Positions 54,168-63,673 of a stretch of 64,000 nucleotides of DNA are shown here, piece by piece (position 1 is the first letter of the stretch; the number at the start of each line of letters is the position of its first letter). A model generated the notes under the pieces. The model saw nothing but the letters and a program-made list of their open reading frames with translations, had not been told where the DNA came from and made no database searches. Origin of the DNA: Burkholderia diffusa (GTDB lineage: Bacteria; Pseudomonadota; Gammaproteobacteria; Burkholderiales; Burkholderiaceae); the NCBI RefSeq assembly GCF_001718315.1, contig NZ_CP013362.1:1674001-1738000 (forward strand), written 5' to 3'. The position numbers were made by a program, and so were the translations under genes.

Positions 54168-54503
54168 ATGCGCCGGCATGACACGGCCCTGTTCGTCTGC
54201 AGCCGCAACTGGCTGCGCAGCCCGACGGCCGAGGCGGTGTTCGCCGCATGGCCGGGGGTCGAAACCGACTCCGCGGGCCTCGCGCCCGACGCGGACACGC
54301 GTTTATCCGCCGAACAACTCGAATGGGCCGAGATCGTGTTCGTGATGGAGCGCGCGCACAAGGCGAAGCTGTTGGCCCAATTCGGCATCCGGCTGAAGCA
54401 CAAGAAGATCGTCTGCCTCGACATTCCCGACCGCTACGCGTACATGCAACCCGAACTGGTCGCGCTGCTCGAGCGCAAGGCTGGTCCGTTGCTGCGCACG
54501 TGA
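54168..54503 (+). CDS. Low-molecular-weight protein tyrosine phosphatase-like protein, short form
   Basis: 111 residues, shorter than the normal 150. The P-loop is FVCSRNWLRSPTAEAVF (Cys about 11, CX5R with Arg about 17). The C-terminal half has VMERAHKAKLLAQF and the DIPDRYAYM block (about 89-97), in the place of the general-acid Asp-Pro-(Tyr). A known group of short bacterial LMW-PTP-like proteins looks like this. Activity on protein phosphotyrosine is untested. It starts 12 bp after the DUF1993 gene. Confidence 0.8.
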   Translation: MRRHDTALFVCSRNWLRSPTAEAVFAAWPGVETDSAGLAPDADTRLSAEQLEWAEIVFVMERAHKAKLLAQFGIRLKHKKIVCLDIPDRYAYMQPELVALLERKAGPLLRT

Positions 54504-54518
54504 CCGGCTCGAGGCGGC

Positions 54519-54947
54519 TCAGCGCGAGCGGAGCGGGCCGTCCATGAGCGCGGGAAAGCGGTCGAGGTGCAGCAGTTCGATGATCTTGCGGGTTGGCACG
54601 CTCGCGCGTAGCGTCTCGAGCCGTTCGACGTCGAACCACTTGCAGCGCGCGATCTCGTTGCTCGCGCGCGGCGTCAGGTGTTTCGGCACGTCGGCCACGA
54701 ACACGTGATGCAGCTTCGCAAGGCCGCCGAACTGCACCGCATAGTCGAGCGCGAGCCCCTCCAGCTGCGTTTCCTCCGCCAGCTCGCGCAGCGCGGCCTC
54801 GAGCGGCGTCTCGCCGCGCCGGATCGTGCCGCCCGGCAGCGACCAGCGGGCCGCGGTACGGGCGACCAGCAGCACGCTGCTGCGCTGGCGGCACACGATC
54901 GTGGCGCGCTCCTTGATGCTGGCGACGGTATCCGGCCCGGTATTCAT
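54519..54947 (-). CDS. NUDIX hydrolase
   Basis: 142 residues from ATG 54947. The NUDIX box is complete: GGTIRRGETPLEAALRELAEETQLEG (about 38-63; G-x5-E-x7-REx2EE). It would hydrolyse a nucleoside diphosphate linked to another group; the substrate cannot be told from sequence. It converges with the phosphatase gene (15 bp between stops). Longer readings towards 55091 run through sequence unlike the family. Confidence 0.88.
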   Translation of the reverse strand: MNTGPDTVASIKERATIVCRQRSSVLLVARTAARWSLPGGTIRRGETPLEAALRELAEETQLEGLALDYAVQFGGLAKLHHVFVADVPKHLTPRASNEIARCKWFDVERLETLRASVPTRKIIELLHLDRFPALMDGPLRSR

Positions 54948-55087
54948 GTTCGGTAAAACAGGTGCTGAATCGTGAAGGGAAATGCACGTCGCCCGATCGT
55001 CGGGTACGACGGCATGCAAGCCGCCGCGCCGATCATACCGGGCGTTCGTGACAGTTCCGTGCGTTGCCGCGCGCAACGCGCATCGCA

Positions 55088-55333
55088 TCACGCGTGCGTA
55101 TAGAGCCTCGTGCGCGCCGGCTTCCCGGATCGCCCGCGACGCCGCTTGTGGACGGCACGCCGGTGCGGGTGCGGTGGCGGTGTCACGTGCGGGCGCGTGG
55201 GCGCGGGCCGCGCCGTCGGCGCGGCGGCGCGCGGCTGTGATTGTCCCTCGCCAAAATGGAAAGTCTGGGTTTGCGCGTGGGCGACGCCCAGCGTCGACGC
55301 CAGCATGAGGGCCGCGAGCAGCATGTGTTTCAT
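55088..55333 (-). CDS. Small secreted Pro/His/Arg-rich protein, function unknown
   Basis: 81 residues from ATG 55333, with AAGGCGGACC before it. MKHMLLAALMLASTLGVAHA is a convincing signal peptide (cleavage after residue 20). The mature part is rich in Pro, Arg and His (PAPTRPHVTPPPHPHRRA) and ends basic. No family recognised. Stop at 55088 (TGA). Confidence 0.65.
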   Translation of the reverse strand: MKHMLLAALMLASTLGVAHAQTQTFHFGEGQSQPRAAAPTARPAPTRPHVTPPPHPHRRAVHKRRRGRSGKPARTRLYTHA

Positions 55334-55424
55334 GAAAGGTCCGCCTTTCTTCAGATGAGCACCTGTGCCAGCTTAGCGAACCGCGGCCGGGCGCGGCAAC
55401 CGGCCCGGGTTCGGTGTTGTCCTC

Positions 55425-55800
55425 ACTTGCGTGGCGGCCGCGTTCTCCACTGGGCTGCCGGGCATATCCGCCTTGACATCAAAACCCCGATGCGACGGTG
55501 GCCGACCTGTCGGCGCTCGTCGCGCAGACCGCTCGGTTTCGATAACGCGGCTGCGCCGAGAACCTCGGCGAGCGCGCGCCGGCGCTGTCGGCGGTCGCGC
55601 TCACGCTCGACGGCGACTGGCATGGGCTGTCGGTCGTCGGGCCGATCGGGCGGATCCGCCGGCATCGCGACACGCATGCGGCGCTGCTGGTCGACGCAAA
55701 GGCGCGGCTGCCGGCCGAGCAGGCGCATCTGCGTCGGCGGCCGTTCGCCGCGATGCCCGACGGCATCCGGGAACGGCCGTGGCGCGTCACGTGCCGATGC
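55425..55800 (+). pseudogene. Remnant of an IclR-family regulator (effector-binding domain)
   Basis: No intact gene lies between the small secreted-protein gene and the chitinase. In one frame, 55425-55477 reads GGRVLHWAAGHIRLDI, like the '(R)xPLHWTAAG(R)A' start of an IclR effector domain. In a second frame from about 55486 it reads NPDATVADLSALVAQTARFR, stop TAA at 55543-55545, then RGCAENLGERAPALSAVALT and GDWHGLSVVGPIGRI. The pieces follow the IclR order: '...T(I)xDxxALxAELxxxRxRGYAxNxGE..xxxVAAPVF...ALSVxGPxxR'. One frameshift and one in-frame stop disrupt it; the DNA-binding domain is absent. Confidence 0.6.
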
Positions 55801-55809
55801 GTCGCGACG

Positions 55810-57165
55810 TCACGACTTCACCCACACGCCGCCCGCGCTCGGGTTATCGCCCTGCGTCCACCATTTCGCACAGTATTTCGCGCCCTGGTACGTGACGCAT
55901 GTGCCGCCCTGGTAGGCGGTCGTCGCCGACCATACGGGCGTGCCGCCGCCGACAGGCTTCCACACCGCTGCCTGACCGGGCACGTCGCCCTGCGTCCACC
56001 ATTGCGCCTGGTACGTCGTCCCCTGGTAGGTCACAGTCGCGCCGGCCGTATAGACCTGGCCGGCCAACCAAGGCGCGCCGGGTTGGGGCGTGCCGCCGTT
56101 CGAGCCGCCGCCGTAGTTCGGGTCCTGCGTGACGCCCGCGCCCCACTTGCCATCGAGCTTGCGGAAGATCGACGCAAAAGCGTAGGGCTGCTGCGCGACA
56201 CCCGAGCAGGTCGGTGCCACATACGCGCCGTTGTTCGGGCACGGCTGATCGCGGCCGACCGACCAGTTGCCGAAGAATCCGTAACCGTTGTTGACCGCCG
56301 CATTCAATACGCTCTGCGCATTCGCGAGCGTGAAGGTTTCGCCCTGAACGTCGTTCATCCCGATCATCGGCGTGACGCCCACCATCTGCCACAGTTGCGC
56401 GCCCGTTTTCGGCTGGCCCGCCGACTTGAACGCCGTATCGAGCTGCGTATAGAGCGCCTGCGCGGCGCTGATCGCGGCCGCGCCCATGTCGATGTTCGCG
56501 GGGCCGTAATCCATCGTCATCAGGTTCACCGCGTCGAACGCAACCTTGTTCGAGATTGCCGCGGTGACGACGTTCACGCCATCCTGCGTGAGCCCGGTCG
56601 GCATCGTCGGCAGTGTCAACGTGACGTGCAGCGGCTTGCCCTTCGCCGCGTAGTCGGACTGCAGTTGCGCGACGGCCTGGAAGTTGCGGGCAACCGCGGC
56701 GCTGTCCTGCTGCGATGCGCCTTCGATGTCGAAATCGACATGCGTGAGGCCGTAGGTATCGATCACGGTCTGGTAGGCCGACTTCAGCGCGGGGACGCTC
56801 GAGCATGCCTGCATCAGCGGCGTGCCGTTCGCGCCGCCGAACGAGACGGCGATCTCGCCGCCTTTCGCGCGATAGCTCGCGATCGACGTCGACAGCGATG
56901 CGAGCAGGTCGCCGCTCGCGCCGTTGCCGATCGGCTGCACGCCGCCCCAGGATGGCGCGCAGCCGCTGCCCGCGACCACGAACGCAAGCGTGAACTGCTG
57001 GATGCCTTGCTGGATGCCGATCCGGTCGACGAGCGGCGTCGGGTAGAGCGTCACGTCGACGAACGGCGCATAGACACCGGCGCCGTGGGACACGCTCGCC
57101 ATGGCGAGCAGGCAGCCCGCGGCGAGCGCGCGCGGGTTGAATCGCGGCAACACGTTGTTGTTCAT
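55810..57165 (-). CDS. Secreted GH18 chitinase with two C-terminal carbohydrate-binding modules
   Basis: 451 residues from ATG 57165, with TTGGAG seven bases upstream. Signal peptide ends near ASVSHG (residue 28). The GH18 domain (about 30-340) contains the catalytic motif THVDFDIEG (DxxDxDxE form, Glu about 145) and NLMTMDYGPANIDMG (about 213-227). Two short modules of CBM5/12 type follow: APWLAGQVYTAGATVTYQGTTYQAQWWTQGDVPGQ and the TAYQGGTCVTYQGAKYCAKWWTQGDNP copy. It would degrade chitin outside the cell. It lies between the two cobalamin blocks without functional link to them. Confidence 0.92.
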   Translation of the reverse strand: MNNNVLPRFNPRALAAGCLLAMASVSHGAGVYAPFVDVTLYPTPLVDRIGIQQGIQQFTLAFVVAGSGCAPSWGGVQPIGNGASGDLLASLSTSIASYRAKGGEIAVSFGGANGTPLMQACSSVPALKSAYQTVIDTYGLTHVDFDIEGASQQDSAAVARNFQAVAQLQSDYAAKGKPLHVTLTLPTMPTGLTQDGVNVVTAAISNKVAFDAVNLMTMDYGPANIDMGAAAISAAQALYTQLDTAFKSAGQPKTGAQLWQMVGVTPMIGMNDVQGETFTLANAQSVLNAAVNNGYGFFGNWSVGRDQPCPNNGAYVAPTCSGVAQQPYAFASIFRKLDGKWGAGVTQDPNYGGGSNGGTPQPGAPWLAGQVYTAGATVTYQGTTYQAQWWTQGDVPGQAAVWKPVGGGTPVWSATTAYQGGTCVTYQGAKYCAKWWTQGDNPSAGGVWVKS

Positions 57166-57516
57166 TGTGTTCTCCAAGTGGAAGAGGGATGCGCTGGCCC
57201 GCGCATCGCCGACGGGCGGGCGATCGGGTATGTCCGCCTGGCGGCGTGCTCATCTTGGAGGATTCGCGCCGAATCGTGAATACTTAGGTGTTCTTTTCGT
57301 TATTCGATTCCCGATACGTAACGATCTTGCCGATTCGATCGCATATCGAAACGCGAAGCGGGAGATTTTTCCGCTTGCGTGTCGCCTGATGGGGCGATGA
57401 AGCGATGCGCATGGAAGCGGCCCATCATGCGGATGGACCGCTTCCGGCGAATGGGTCACGCCGGCCGGCACGCGGGCACGCGAAGCGCGATCGGCGATGG
57501 ACTGCGCAGCGCGCCC
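57166..57516. other. Intergenic region between chitinase and cbiG-cobJ
   Basis: About 350 bp, both neighbours on the minus strand. It must hold the chitinase promoter and the end of the cobGHIJ transcript. The section 57265-57375 is clearly less GC-rich than its surroundings. An inverted repeat AAGCGG-N9-CCGCTT lies at 57356-57376. No gene is supported. Confidence 0.5.
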
Positions 57517-59226
57517 TCAACGATACCAGCGCGGCGTGTAGACCCACTCACGGCCGTCGCCGATCGCGAAACGCCGCGTCGTCGACGAGCCGACGATCAC
57601 CATCGTGCGCATGTCCACCTGATCGCTGCGCAACGCGCCGAGCGTCGTCGTCGCGAGCGTCGCGCCCGGTCGCCCGATATCGCGGCCGAGCACGACGACC
57701 GTGTCGGCCGCTCGATGCGCGCGCACCGCATCGAGCGCACGGTCGAGCTGCCACGGCCGTGCACGCGAGATCGGGTTGTAGAACGCCATCACGAGATCGG
57801 CTTGCGCCGCGTGCCGCAGGCGCGTTTCGATCACGTCCCACGGTTTCAGGTTGTCCGACAGCGAGATCGCGCAGAAATCGTGGCCGAGCGGCGCACCGGC
57901 CTGCGCGGCGGTCGCGAGCGATGCCGATACGCCGGGTTCGACGCGCAGTTCGACCGCGGCCCATCGCGGATCCCGCGCTTCGTCGAGCGCTTCGAGCACG
58001 GCCGCGGCCATCGCGAACACACCGGGGTCACCCGACGACACGACCGCGACGCGCTGGCCTTCGGCCGCCAGTTCGAACGCATGGCGCGCGCGCTGCATTT
58101 CCTCGCGATTATCCGTGCCATGCACGCGCTGGTCCGCGCGGAACGGACCGGCCATCGTCACGTAGGTCGTATAGCCAAGGATGTCGGTGGCTTCCGCGAG
58201 CGCGGTGCGCGCGGCGGGCGTGAGCCACGCCGCATCGCCCGGGCCGAGGCCGAGCACCGTCAGGCGGCCGCGAGCATGACCGAGCGACGCCGGGTCGACG
58301 GGCTGCGCCGCCACCGCGCATGCGAGGCCGTCGGACGTTGCGCGCAGCGTATGCGCAACGCGCACCGTGGCGCCAAGCAGGGCAGCGGCATCCCGGTCGC
58401 CTTCGACATCGGCGAAGCGCAGCGGCACGCCCAGCGTCCGTGCCGCCGCTTCGACCCGCGCATCGCCGAGCAACGTCGCCGGTGCGACGAGTGCGGCAAG
58501 CGCCAGCCGCGCGAGACCGTGCAAATCGAGCAGCGCGTCGATGCGCTCGGCAAGCGACGGCGACGCATCGGCCCGCACGGCGTTCGCGTCGATGCCGACC
58601 ACCACGCTGCGTGGATGGATCACGAGTTCGTCGCGCGCGCCGCGCCACGCATCGGGCGTCACACGGATCGCATGCGCGGCCGCATCGTCGCGCGGCAACG
58701 CAACGTCGTCGAGCCACGGCGCCGCGCCGTCGATGCGCGTGGCCGCGCCCGCGAGCAGGTCGGACACGAAACGCTTGCCTTGCTGGAGATCGGCGAGCGC
58801 ATAGCCGTCGGGCGGGTTGAGCACGCACGCGCCGAAGCGCAGCTCGCCGCTCGTCGTGATCGCCGGTGCGACGCCGAGGCATTCGGCGATTTCGCGCGCG
58901 ATCAGGTTGACGCCCGTCAGCCCGCCGAGCAGCGGCACGACGGCCGAACCATCTTCCGCGACCGCGAGCACGGGCGGCTCGACGCCCTTGTCGGCCAGCG
59001 CCGGCGCGACGCAACGGATCACGATGCCGGCCGCGCACAGCGCGACGATCGGCAGGCCGCGCGCGTACAGCTCGCGCAGGTGCGCGCCGAGTTCGTCGAA
59101 CGGCACGTCGGCCTCGACGCGCGACGCGAGCCCATGCACGGCGGCGCCCGGATAACGCGCCTGGATGCGCCGCGCGGTATCGAGCGCGCCCGCGCCGAGA
59201 ATCACGATCGCGGGCGGAGTCGTCAT
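57517..59226 (-). CDS. cobJ: CbiG-CobJ fusion: precorrin-3B C17-methyltransferase with N-terminal CbiG
   Basis: 569 residues. Residues 1 to about 310 are CbiG-like: [76 protein letters not shown] and [19 protein letters not shown]. From about 320 the SAM methyltransferase CobJ follows: [65 protein letters not shown] and [11 protein letters not shown]. CobJ contracts the ring while methylating C17; CbiG in the anaerobic route opens the lactone. The ATG at 59226 overlaps the cobI stop; an ATG at 59235 is possible. Last gene of the cobG operon. Confidence 0.93.
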   Translation of the reverse strand: MTTPPAIVILGAGALDTARRIQARYPGAAVHGLASRVEADVPFDELGAHLRELYARGLPIVALCAAGIVIRCVAPALADKGVEPPVLAVAEDGSAVVPLLGGLTGVNLIAREIAECLGVAPAITTSGELRFGACVLNPPDGYALADLQQGKRFVSDLLAGAATRIDGAAPWLDDVALPRDDAAAHAIRVTPDAWRGARDELVIHPRSVVVGIDANAVRADASPSLAERIDALLDLHGLARLALAALVAPATLLGDARVEAAARTLGVPLRFADVEGDRDAAALLGATVRVAHTLRATSDGLACAVAAQPVDPASLGHARGRLTVLGLGPGDAAWLTPAARTALAEATDILGYTTYVTMAGPFRADQRVHGTDNREEMQRARHAFELAAEGQRVAVVSSGDPGVFAMAAAVLEALDEARDPRWAAVELRVEPGVSASLATAAQAGAPLGHDFCAISLSDNLKPWDVIETRLRHAAQADLVMAFYNPISRARPWQLDRALDAVRAHRAADTVVVLGRDIGRPGATLATTTLGALRSDQVDMRTMVIVGSSTTRRFAIGDGREWVYTPRWYR

Positions 59227-59957
59227 CCTTGCCATTTTTCCCCCGGCACGACGAGCAGCGAAAAGTACGGCGACGCCATCGGATCGACTTCGTCGAGCGG
59301 CACGATGCGCTGCGCCGCCATCGTCGCGCGCTCGACGTACAACGCGCGCTTCGCGAGCCCCAGTTCATCGAGCACGCGCCGCACCTTGTCGAAATTGCGG
59401 CCCAGTTTCATTACGACGGCCGCGTCGGCCTGCGCGAGCCGCGTGCGCAATTCGTCCTTCGGCAGTACGCCGGACAGCACCGACAGGCTCTGGTTGCGGT
59501 AGACGAGCGGCTGGCCGAGCACGGCGGTGCCGCCAAGCATCGCGCACACGCCCGGGATCACCTCGGTGTCGTAGCGCGGCGCGAGGCGATCGTGCAGGTA
59601 CATGTACGACCCGTAGAAGAACGGATCGCCTTCGCAGATCACCGCGACGTCGCGCCCGGCGTCGAGATGAGACGCGACGATCTCGGCGGCCGTGTCGTAG
59701 AAATCGGCGATCACGTTCTCGTAGCAGAGCGGTGGCGGCAGCGCCTCGGTCGTCACCGGATAGACGAGCGGCAGTTGCGTCTGTGCATCGTGCAGGTGCG
59801 CCTCGACGATCCCGTAGGCGTTGCCCTTCTTGCCCTTCGCGACGAAATACGCGACCACCGGCGCGGCCTGCAGCACGCGCAGCGCCTTGATCGTCATCAG
59901 TTCGGGGTCGCCGGGGCCGACGCCGACGCCGAACAGGCGTCCGCGCGGGGCCGTCAT
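59223..59957 (-). CDS. cobI: Precorrin-2 C20-methyltransferase
   Basis: 244 residues from ATG 59957, overlapping the cobH stop (ATGA). [35 protein letters not shown] (about 8-42), [20 protein letters not shown] (about 96-115), [22 protein letters not shown] and [20 protein letters not shown] are hallmark CobI/CbiL stretches. It adds the C20 methyl to precorrin-2 to give precorrin-3A, the CobG substrate. ATGA overlap with cobJ too. Confidence 0.95.
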   Translation of the reverse strand: MTAPRGRLFGVGVGPGDPELMTIKALRVLQAAPVVAYFVAKGKKGNAYGIVEAHLHDAQTQLPLVYPVTTEALPPPLCYENVIADFYDTAAEIVASHLDAGRDVAVICEGDPFFYGSYMYLHDRLAPRYDTEVIPGVCAMLGGTAVLGQPLVYRNQSLSVLSGVLPKDELRTRLAQADAAVVMKLGRNFDKVRRVLDELGLAKRALYVERATMAAQRIVPLDEVDPMASPYFSLLVVPGEKWQG

Positions 59958-60580
59958 TCTGCCTCCGTCGCGAGTGCGTTGACGGCGGCCGCGGCCATCG
60001 CGCTGCCGCCGCGCCGGCCGAGCAGCGCGACGTACGGCACGCCGCGGCTGTCGGCGTCGAGCGCCGCCTTGGATTCGGCCGCGCCGATGAAGCCGACCGG
60101 AAAACCGAGAATCAACGCGGGACGCGGCGCACCGGCGTCGATCATGTCGAGCAGGTGGAACAGCGCGGTCGGCGCATTGCCGATCACGACGACGCTGCCG
60201 GCCAGATGCGGGCGCCACAGTTCGAGCGCCGCGGCCGAGCGCGTGTTGCCGAGATGCCGCGCAAGGTCCGGCACTTCCGGTTCGCCGAGCGTGCAGATCA
60301 CGCGATTGCCGGCCGGCAGCCGCGCGCGCGTGATGCCTTCGGCGACCATCCGCGCATCGCACAGGATCGGCGCGCCGGCCGTGAGCGCCGCGCGGCCCGC
60401 CGTGCCGGCGCCGGCCGAGAAGCGCAGGTCGTAGGCGACATCGACCATCCCGCACGCGTGGATCACGCGCACGGCGAGCTTCTCGAGATCGGGCGGAACC
60501 TGCGACAGGTCGGCCTCGGCGCGGATCGTCGCGAACGACTGGCGGTAGATTTCCTGCCCGTCGCGAATGTAGTCAAGCAT
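59954..60580 (-). CDS. cobH: Precorrin-8X methylmutase
   Basis: 208 residues from ATG 60580 ([20 protein letters not shown]). [19 protein letters not shown] (about 38-56) contains the catalytic His (about 42). [14 protein letters not shown] (about 134-147) and [21 protein letters not shown] (about 153-173) are family blocks. It moves the C11 methyl to C12, giving hydrogenobyrinic acid. The start overlaps the cobG stop by eight bases; longer readings to 60634 would run into cobG coding sequence. Confidence 0.95.
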   Translation of the reverse strand: MLDYIRDGQEIYRQSFATIRAEADLSQVPPDLEKLAVRVIHACGMVDVAYDLRFSAGAGTAGRAALTAGAPILCDARMVAEGITRARLPAGNRVICTLGEPEVPDLARHLGNTRSAAALELWRPHLAGSVVVIGNAPTALFHLLDMIDAGAPRPALILGFPVGFIGAAESKAALDADSRGVPYVALLGRRGGSAMAAAAVNALATEAE

Positions 60581-61973
60581 CGGTGGTGTCCTGGCTGTGC
60601 CGCGCGCCCGCCAGTCGGGCCGCGGCCTGGTCAATCGTCAGATGGCGCGCGAGCGGGGCGCCGAGGCCCGCGGCGGCGTCGCGCCGGTAAAGGTCGTAGC
60701 GTGCCGGCGCGACCGCGACGAGGGTGTACGCGGCCGGGTGCGGCAGTGCGCAATGGCGCTCGCAGCCGGTCAGGTGCGCGTCGACCGGATGGCCGATACG
60801 TGCGGCCAGCGCGAGCGCATCGTGTTTCGTATCGGCGCGCGACTTCGCGCAGCCCGCGCTGCCGGCGCAGGCGACCAGCGCCGCCAGCGGGTCGGACGCC
60901 GTGCACACGAGGCCGAGCGCCGCGAGCGCGTCGAGCACGGCTGGCGTGCGATCGTGCCGCACGCCGTGCACGAACACGCCTTGCCACGGGGTCATCGACA
61001 GCGTGCCGTCGCCTTCCGCTTCGGCGAGTGCCGCAAGCCGCTCGAGTTGGGTTGCGTCGAGCCGGCCGAGCACGAACTGCGCGCCGACGCTGCAGCGATC
61101 CGCATCGCGCGATGGCCGTGCACCGAAACGCAACGCGGCGTCCGCATGCTTGCGTCGCCAGCCGGACAATGCCGGATCGGCTTCGAGCGGGAAGGGTGCG
61201 TAATGCTGCGCGCGCTCGCGCAGCGCGCCTGCGCGACCGGTCGCGAGCAACGCGCGCATCCGCGTGACGTCGGCCGGTGCGAGATCGAGGAACGCGAGCA
61301 GCAGTGCGCGAACGAGCGCGACGGTCTGGTCCGGCGCGACGTCGAACCAGGCGGGCGGATCGCCGGGCGCGACCGGCGGGCAGCCGGCCAGGCCTGCGGC
61401 GATGCGGACCGCACCGTCGCCGCGACGCCACGCGGCGAGCCAGACGTCGTGCGGATGATCGAGCGCCGCGACCGATTCGCCGCCGTCGAGCTGGATCGAG
61501 AATTTCGGCGACACCTCGCCGCGGCGCGGCTCGTGCGTCAACATGTCGAGCAACGGCAGCGCGAGCGCGAGGCTGTCGAGCAGTGCGTCAGGATCGCGCC
61601 CCGCGAGCGGGCTGAGCATCAGGTTGCGGACATCGTCGCTCACGGCGAGCGAGGCCCGGTCGCCGGCGGCATCGCCCGTGCTCGCGCGCGGGCCCAGGCC
61701 CGCGCCGAGCAATGCGTCGGTCAGCGTATCGGCCGCGCCGTCGCGGACGCCGCGCAGCTGGAGATTCGCGCGATTGGTTGCGTCGATCGCGCCGGAGCCG
61801 CAGGCGCGCGCGGCGGCGGCGATCGCCCGCGCCTGCCGTGCGTCGAGCCGGCCGCCCGGCAGCTTGATCCGGCACAGCCCGCCGTCGGCGGCGGCGACCA
61901 CGCGCACGAGCCCCGGACAAGCCGACGGGCGCACGACGGGCGACGCAGGAATGGAATCGGGGGCGGAACTCAA
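60573..61973 (-). CDS. cobG: Precorrin-3B synthase (CobG), iron-sulphur monooxygenase
   Basis: About 466 residues if translation starts at TTG 61973; a GTG at 62045, ten bases after the riboswitch, would add 24. The first clear family block is [20 protein letters not shown]. Two nitrite/sulphite reductase-like halves follow ([25 protein letters not shown]). The 4Fe-4S ligands are intact as Cys-x5-Cys and Cys-x3-Cys ([14 protein letters not shown]...TGCERHC). It oxidises precorrin-3A with O2 to form the lactone precorrin-3B, which defines this as the aerobic pathway. First gene behind the third riboswitch. The start codon is the weak point. Confidence 0.88.
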   Translation of the reverse strand: MSSAPDSIPASPVVRPSACPGLVRVVAAADGGLCRIKLPGGRLDARQARAIAAAARACGSGAIDATNRANLQLRGVRDGAADTLTDALLGAGLGPRASTGDAAGDRASLAVSDDVRNLMLSPLAGRDPDALLDSLALALPLLDMLTHEPRRGEVSPKFSIQLDGGESVAALDHPHDVWLAAWRRGDGAVRIAAGLAGCPPVAPGDPPAWFDVAPDQTVALVRALLLAFLDLAPADVTRMRALLATGRAGALRERAQHYAPFPLEADPALSGWRRKHADAALRFGARPSRDADRCSVGAQFVLGRLDATQLERLAALAEAEGDGTLSMTPWQGVFVHGVRHDRTPAVLDALAALGLVCTASDPLAALVACAGSAGCAKSRADTKHDALALAARIGHPVDAHLTGCERHCALPHPAAYTLVAVAPARYDLYRRDAAAGLGAPLARHLTIDQAAARLAGARHSQDTTDA

Positions 61974-62056
61974 CGGGATACCGGGACAGTGTCGCGCCGC
62001 GGCCAACGCATCGGTACACCCCGCCCGACGCCGACTGGCACGCACGCACTTTCATG

Positions 62057-62216
62057 CCGGCAGGTCTCCTGGCTGACAGGTCGGCGCCGGCTCCCGGCCT
62101 TCCCGGTGAAACCAGTGGCATGAGGGGGGCGATCGGCTCGCTGTCTACAGTTGCGGGGGCAGCCACAGCGGCGCGGTTTGCGCCCTGTGTTCCCTCTTCG
62201 GCCCCGAAGGGCACCG
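62057..62216 (-). promoter_or_regulatory. Cobalamin riboswitch upstream of cobG
   Basis: On the minus strand: GGGAACACAGGGCGC (from about 62195), GCTGTGGCTGCCCCCGCAACTGTAG core (62175-62145 area), ATGCCACTGG (62125-62115), CCGGGAAGGC (62108-62097) and the closing box GTCAGCCAGGAGACCTGCC (62082-62063). This is the longer classical B12 box form, unlike the shortened AGCCCGGATACC form of the other two. It would control cobG-cobH-cobI-cobJ. Confidence 0.92.
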
Positions 62217-62437
62217 GCGAACGAACGGCCGTAGGATACCCGATTTCACCGGCGCTTCGCGACCGCCGGGCGGCCGCCGTGGCCGAAGCGAAATGCGGCC
62301 GGGCGCCGGCGGCCCCGCAGATGAAACGCGCGATGGAACACGGTACCATGCCGACTTTCACAATGCGGACGGCCGCACCGGCGCCTTCACGGCCGCCGTG
62401 CGGCGACTCGATGGAACCGGACGATGGGGAAGGGTGC

Positions 62438-63673
62438 ATGACGGCGTGGCTGACGGTAGTGGGCATCGGCGACGACGGCTACGCGGGGCTCGGGCGCAGC
62501 GCGCGGCGCGCGCTGCTCGACGCGACGCGCGTGGTCGGCGCGAAGCGGCACCTCGACATGCTGCCCGCGCGGCTGCGGGCCGAACGCGCAGCATGGCCGT
62601 CGCCGTTCGACCTGTCGGGCCTGCTCGCGCGGCGCGGATCGCCCGTCTGCGTGCTGGCAAGCGGCGACCCGATGCTGTTCGGCGTCGGCGCGACACTCGC
62701 ACGCGAACTGTCCGCCGGCGAATGGCGCGTGCTGCCCGCGCCGTCGTCGCTGTCGCTGGCTGCCGCGCGGCTCGGCTGGGCGCTGCAGGACGTCGGCGCG
62801 GTGTCGCTCGTCGGCCGTCCGCTCGCGACGCTCGCGCGCCATCTGCTGCCGGGCCGGCGCCTGTTCGTGCTGAGCGCCGACGGCCGCACGCCGGCCACGG
62901 TCGCCGCCGAACTCGCCGCGCGCGGCTTCGGCCCGACGCGCATCAGCGTGTTCGAACACCTCGGCGGCCCGCTGGAACGGCGCATCGACGGCCTCGCGCA
63001 GGACTGGAACATCGACGAAACCGCCGCGCTCAATCTCGTTGCGCTCGATTGCCAGGCCGGCCCCGACGCGCCACGCCGCGCACTCACGCCCGGCCTGCCC
63101 GACGACGCGTATCGCCACGACGGCCAGCTCACCAAGCGCGACATGCGCGCGCTGACGCTCGGGCGCCTCGCGCCCGCGCCCGGCGAACTGCTGTGGGACG
63201 TCGGCGCGGGCAGCGGCTCGATCGGCATCGAGTGGATGCGCGCGCATCCGTCGTGCCAGGCGATCGCGATCGAGTCGCATGCGGAGCGGCAGCGCTTCAT
63301 CGAGCACAACCGCGACGCGCTCGGCGTGCCGGGGCTGCAACTCGTCGCGGGGCGCGCGCCCGACGCGCTTGCCGGGCTCGCGACACCCGACGCGATCTTC
63401 ATCGGCGGCGGTGCAACCGCACCCGGCGTGCTCGACGCGTGCTGGTCGGCGCTGAAGCCCGGCGGCCGGCTCGTCGCGAACGCGGTCACGCTGCAGGGCG
63501 AGCTGGCGCTCGCCGCGTGGCGCGACATGCACGGCGGCACGCTCACGCGCGTGTCGCTCGCGCACGCCGAACCGCTCGGCCGCTTCGACACGTGGCGGCA
63601 GCCGTTGCCCGTCACGCTGTACGACGCGCGCAAACCGGATGCCACGGCAACGGACCTCGCGGATCGCGCATGA
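62438..63673 (+). CDS. cobL: Precorrin-6Y C5,15-methyltransferase (decarboxylating), CbiE-CbiT fusion
   Basis: 411 residues from ATG 62438, with GGGAAGGG upstream. N-terminal CbiE half: [35 protein letters not shown] (about 5-39), [20 protein letters not shown] (about 70-89), [21 protein letters not shown]-terminal CbiT half begins near 228 ([20 protein letters not shown]) with SAM motif [18 protein letters not shown] (about 250-267) and [16 protein letters not shown] (about 322-337). It methylates C5 and C15 and decarboxylates the C12 acetate. Divergent from cobG; ATGA overlap with cbiD. Confidence 0.95.
   Translation: MTAWLTVVGIGDDGYAGLGRSARRALLDATRVVGAKRHLDMLPARLRAERAAWPSPFDLSGLLARRGSPVCVLASGDPMLFGVGATLARELSAGEWRVLPAPSSLSLAAARLGWALQDVGAVSLVGRPLATLARHLLPGRRLFVLSADGRTPATVAAELAARGFGPTRISVFEHLGGPLERRIDGLAQDWNIDETAALNLVALDCQAGPDAPRRALTPGLPDDAYRHDGQLTKRDMRALTLGRLAPAPGELLWDVGAGSGSIGIEWMRAHPSCQAIAIESHAERQRFIEHNRDALGVPGLQLVAGRAPDALAGLATPDAIFIGGGATAPGVLDACWSALKPGGRLVANAVTLQGELALAAWRDMHGGTLTRVSLAHAEPLGRFDTWRQPLPVTLYDARKPDATATDLADRA

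Noticed and set aside
57265..57376. Possible tRNA or small RNA gene in the AT-richer stretch
   Set aside because: The one hairpin (AAGCGG/CCGCTT) is short and there is no cloverleaf or terminator pattern; a promoter region is simpler.
61588..62466. Open frame on the minus strand starting ATG 62055 behind the riboswitch
   Set aside because: It runs out of frame through cobG, is Arg/Ala-rich and has no family; the ATG position is notable but the protein is not credible.
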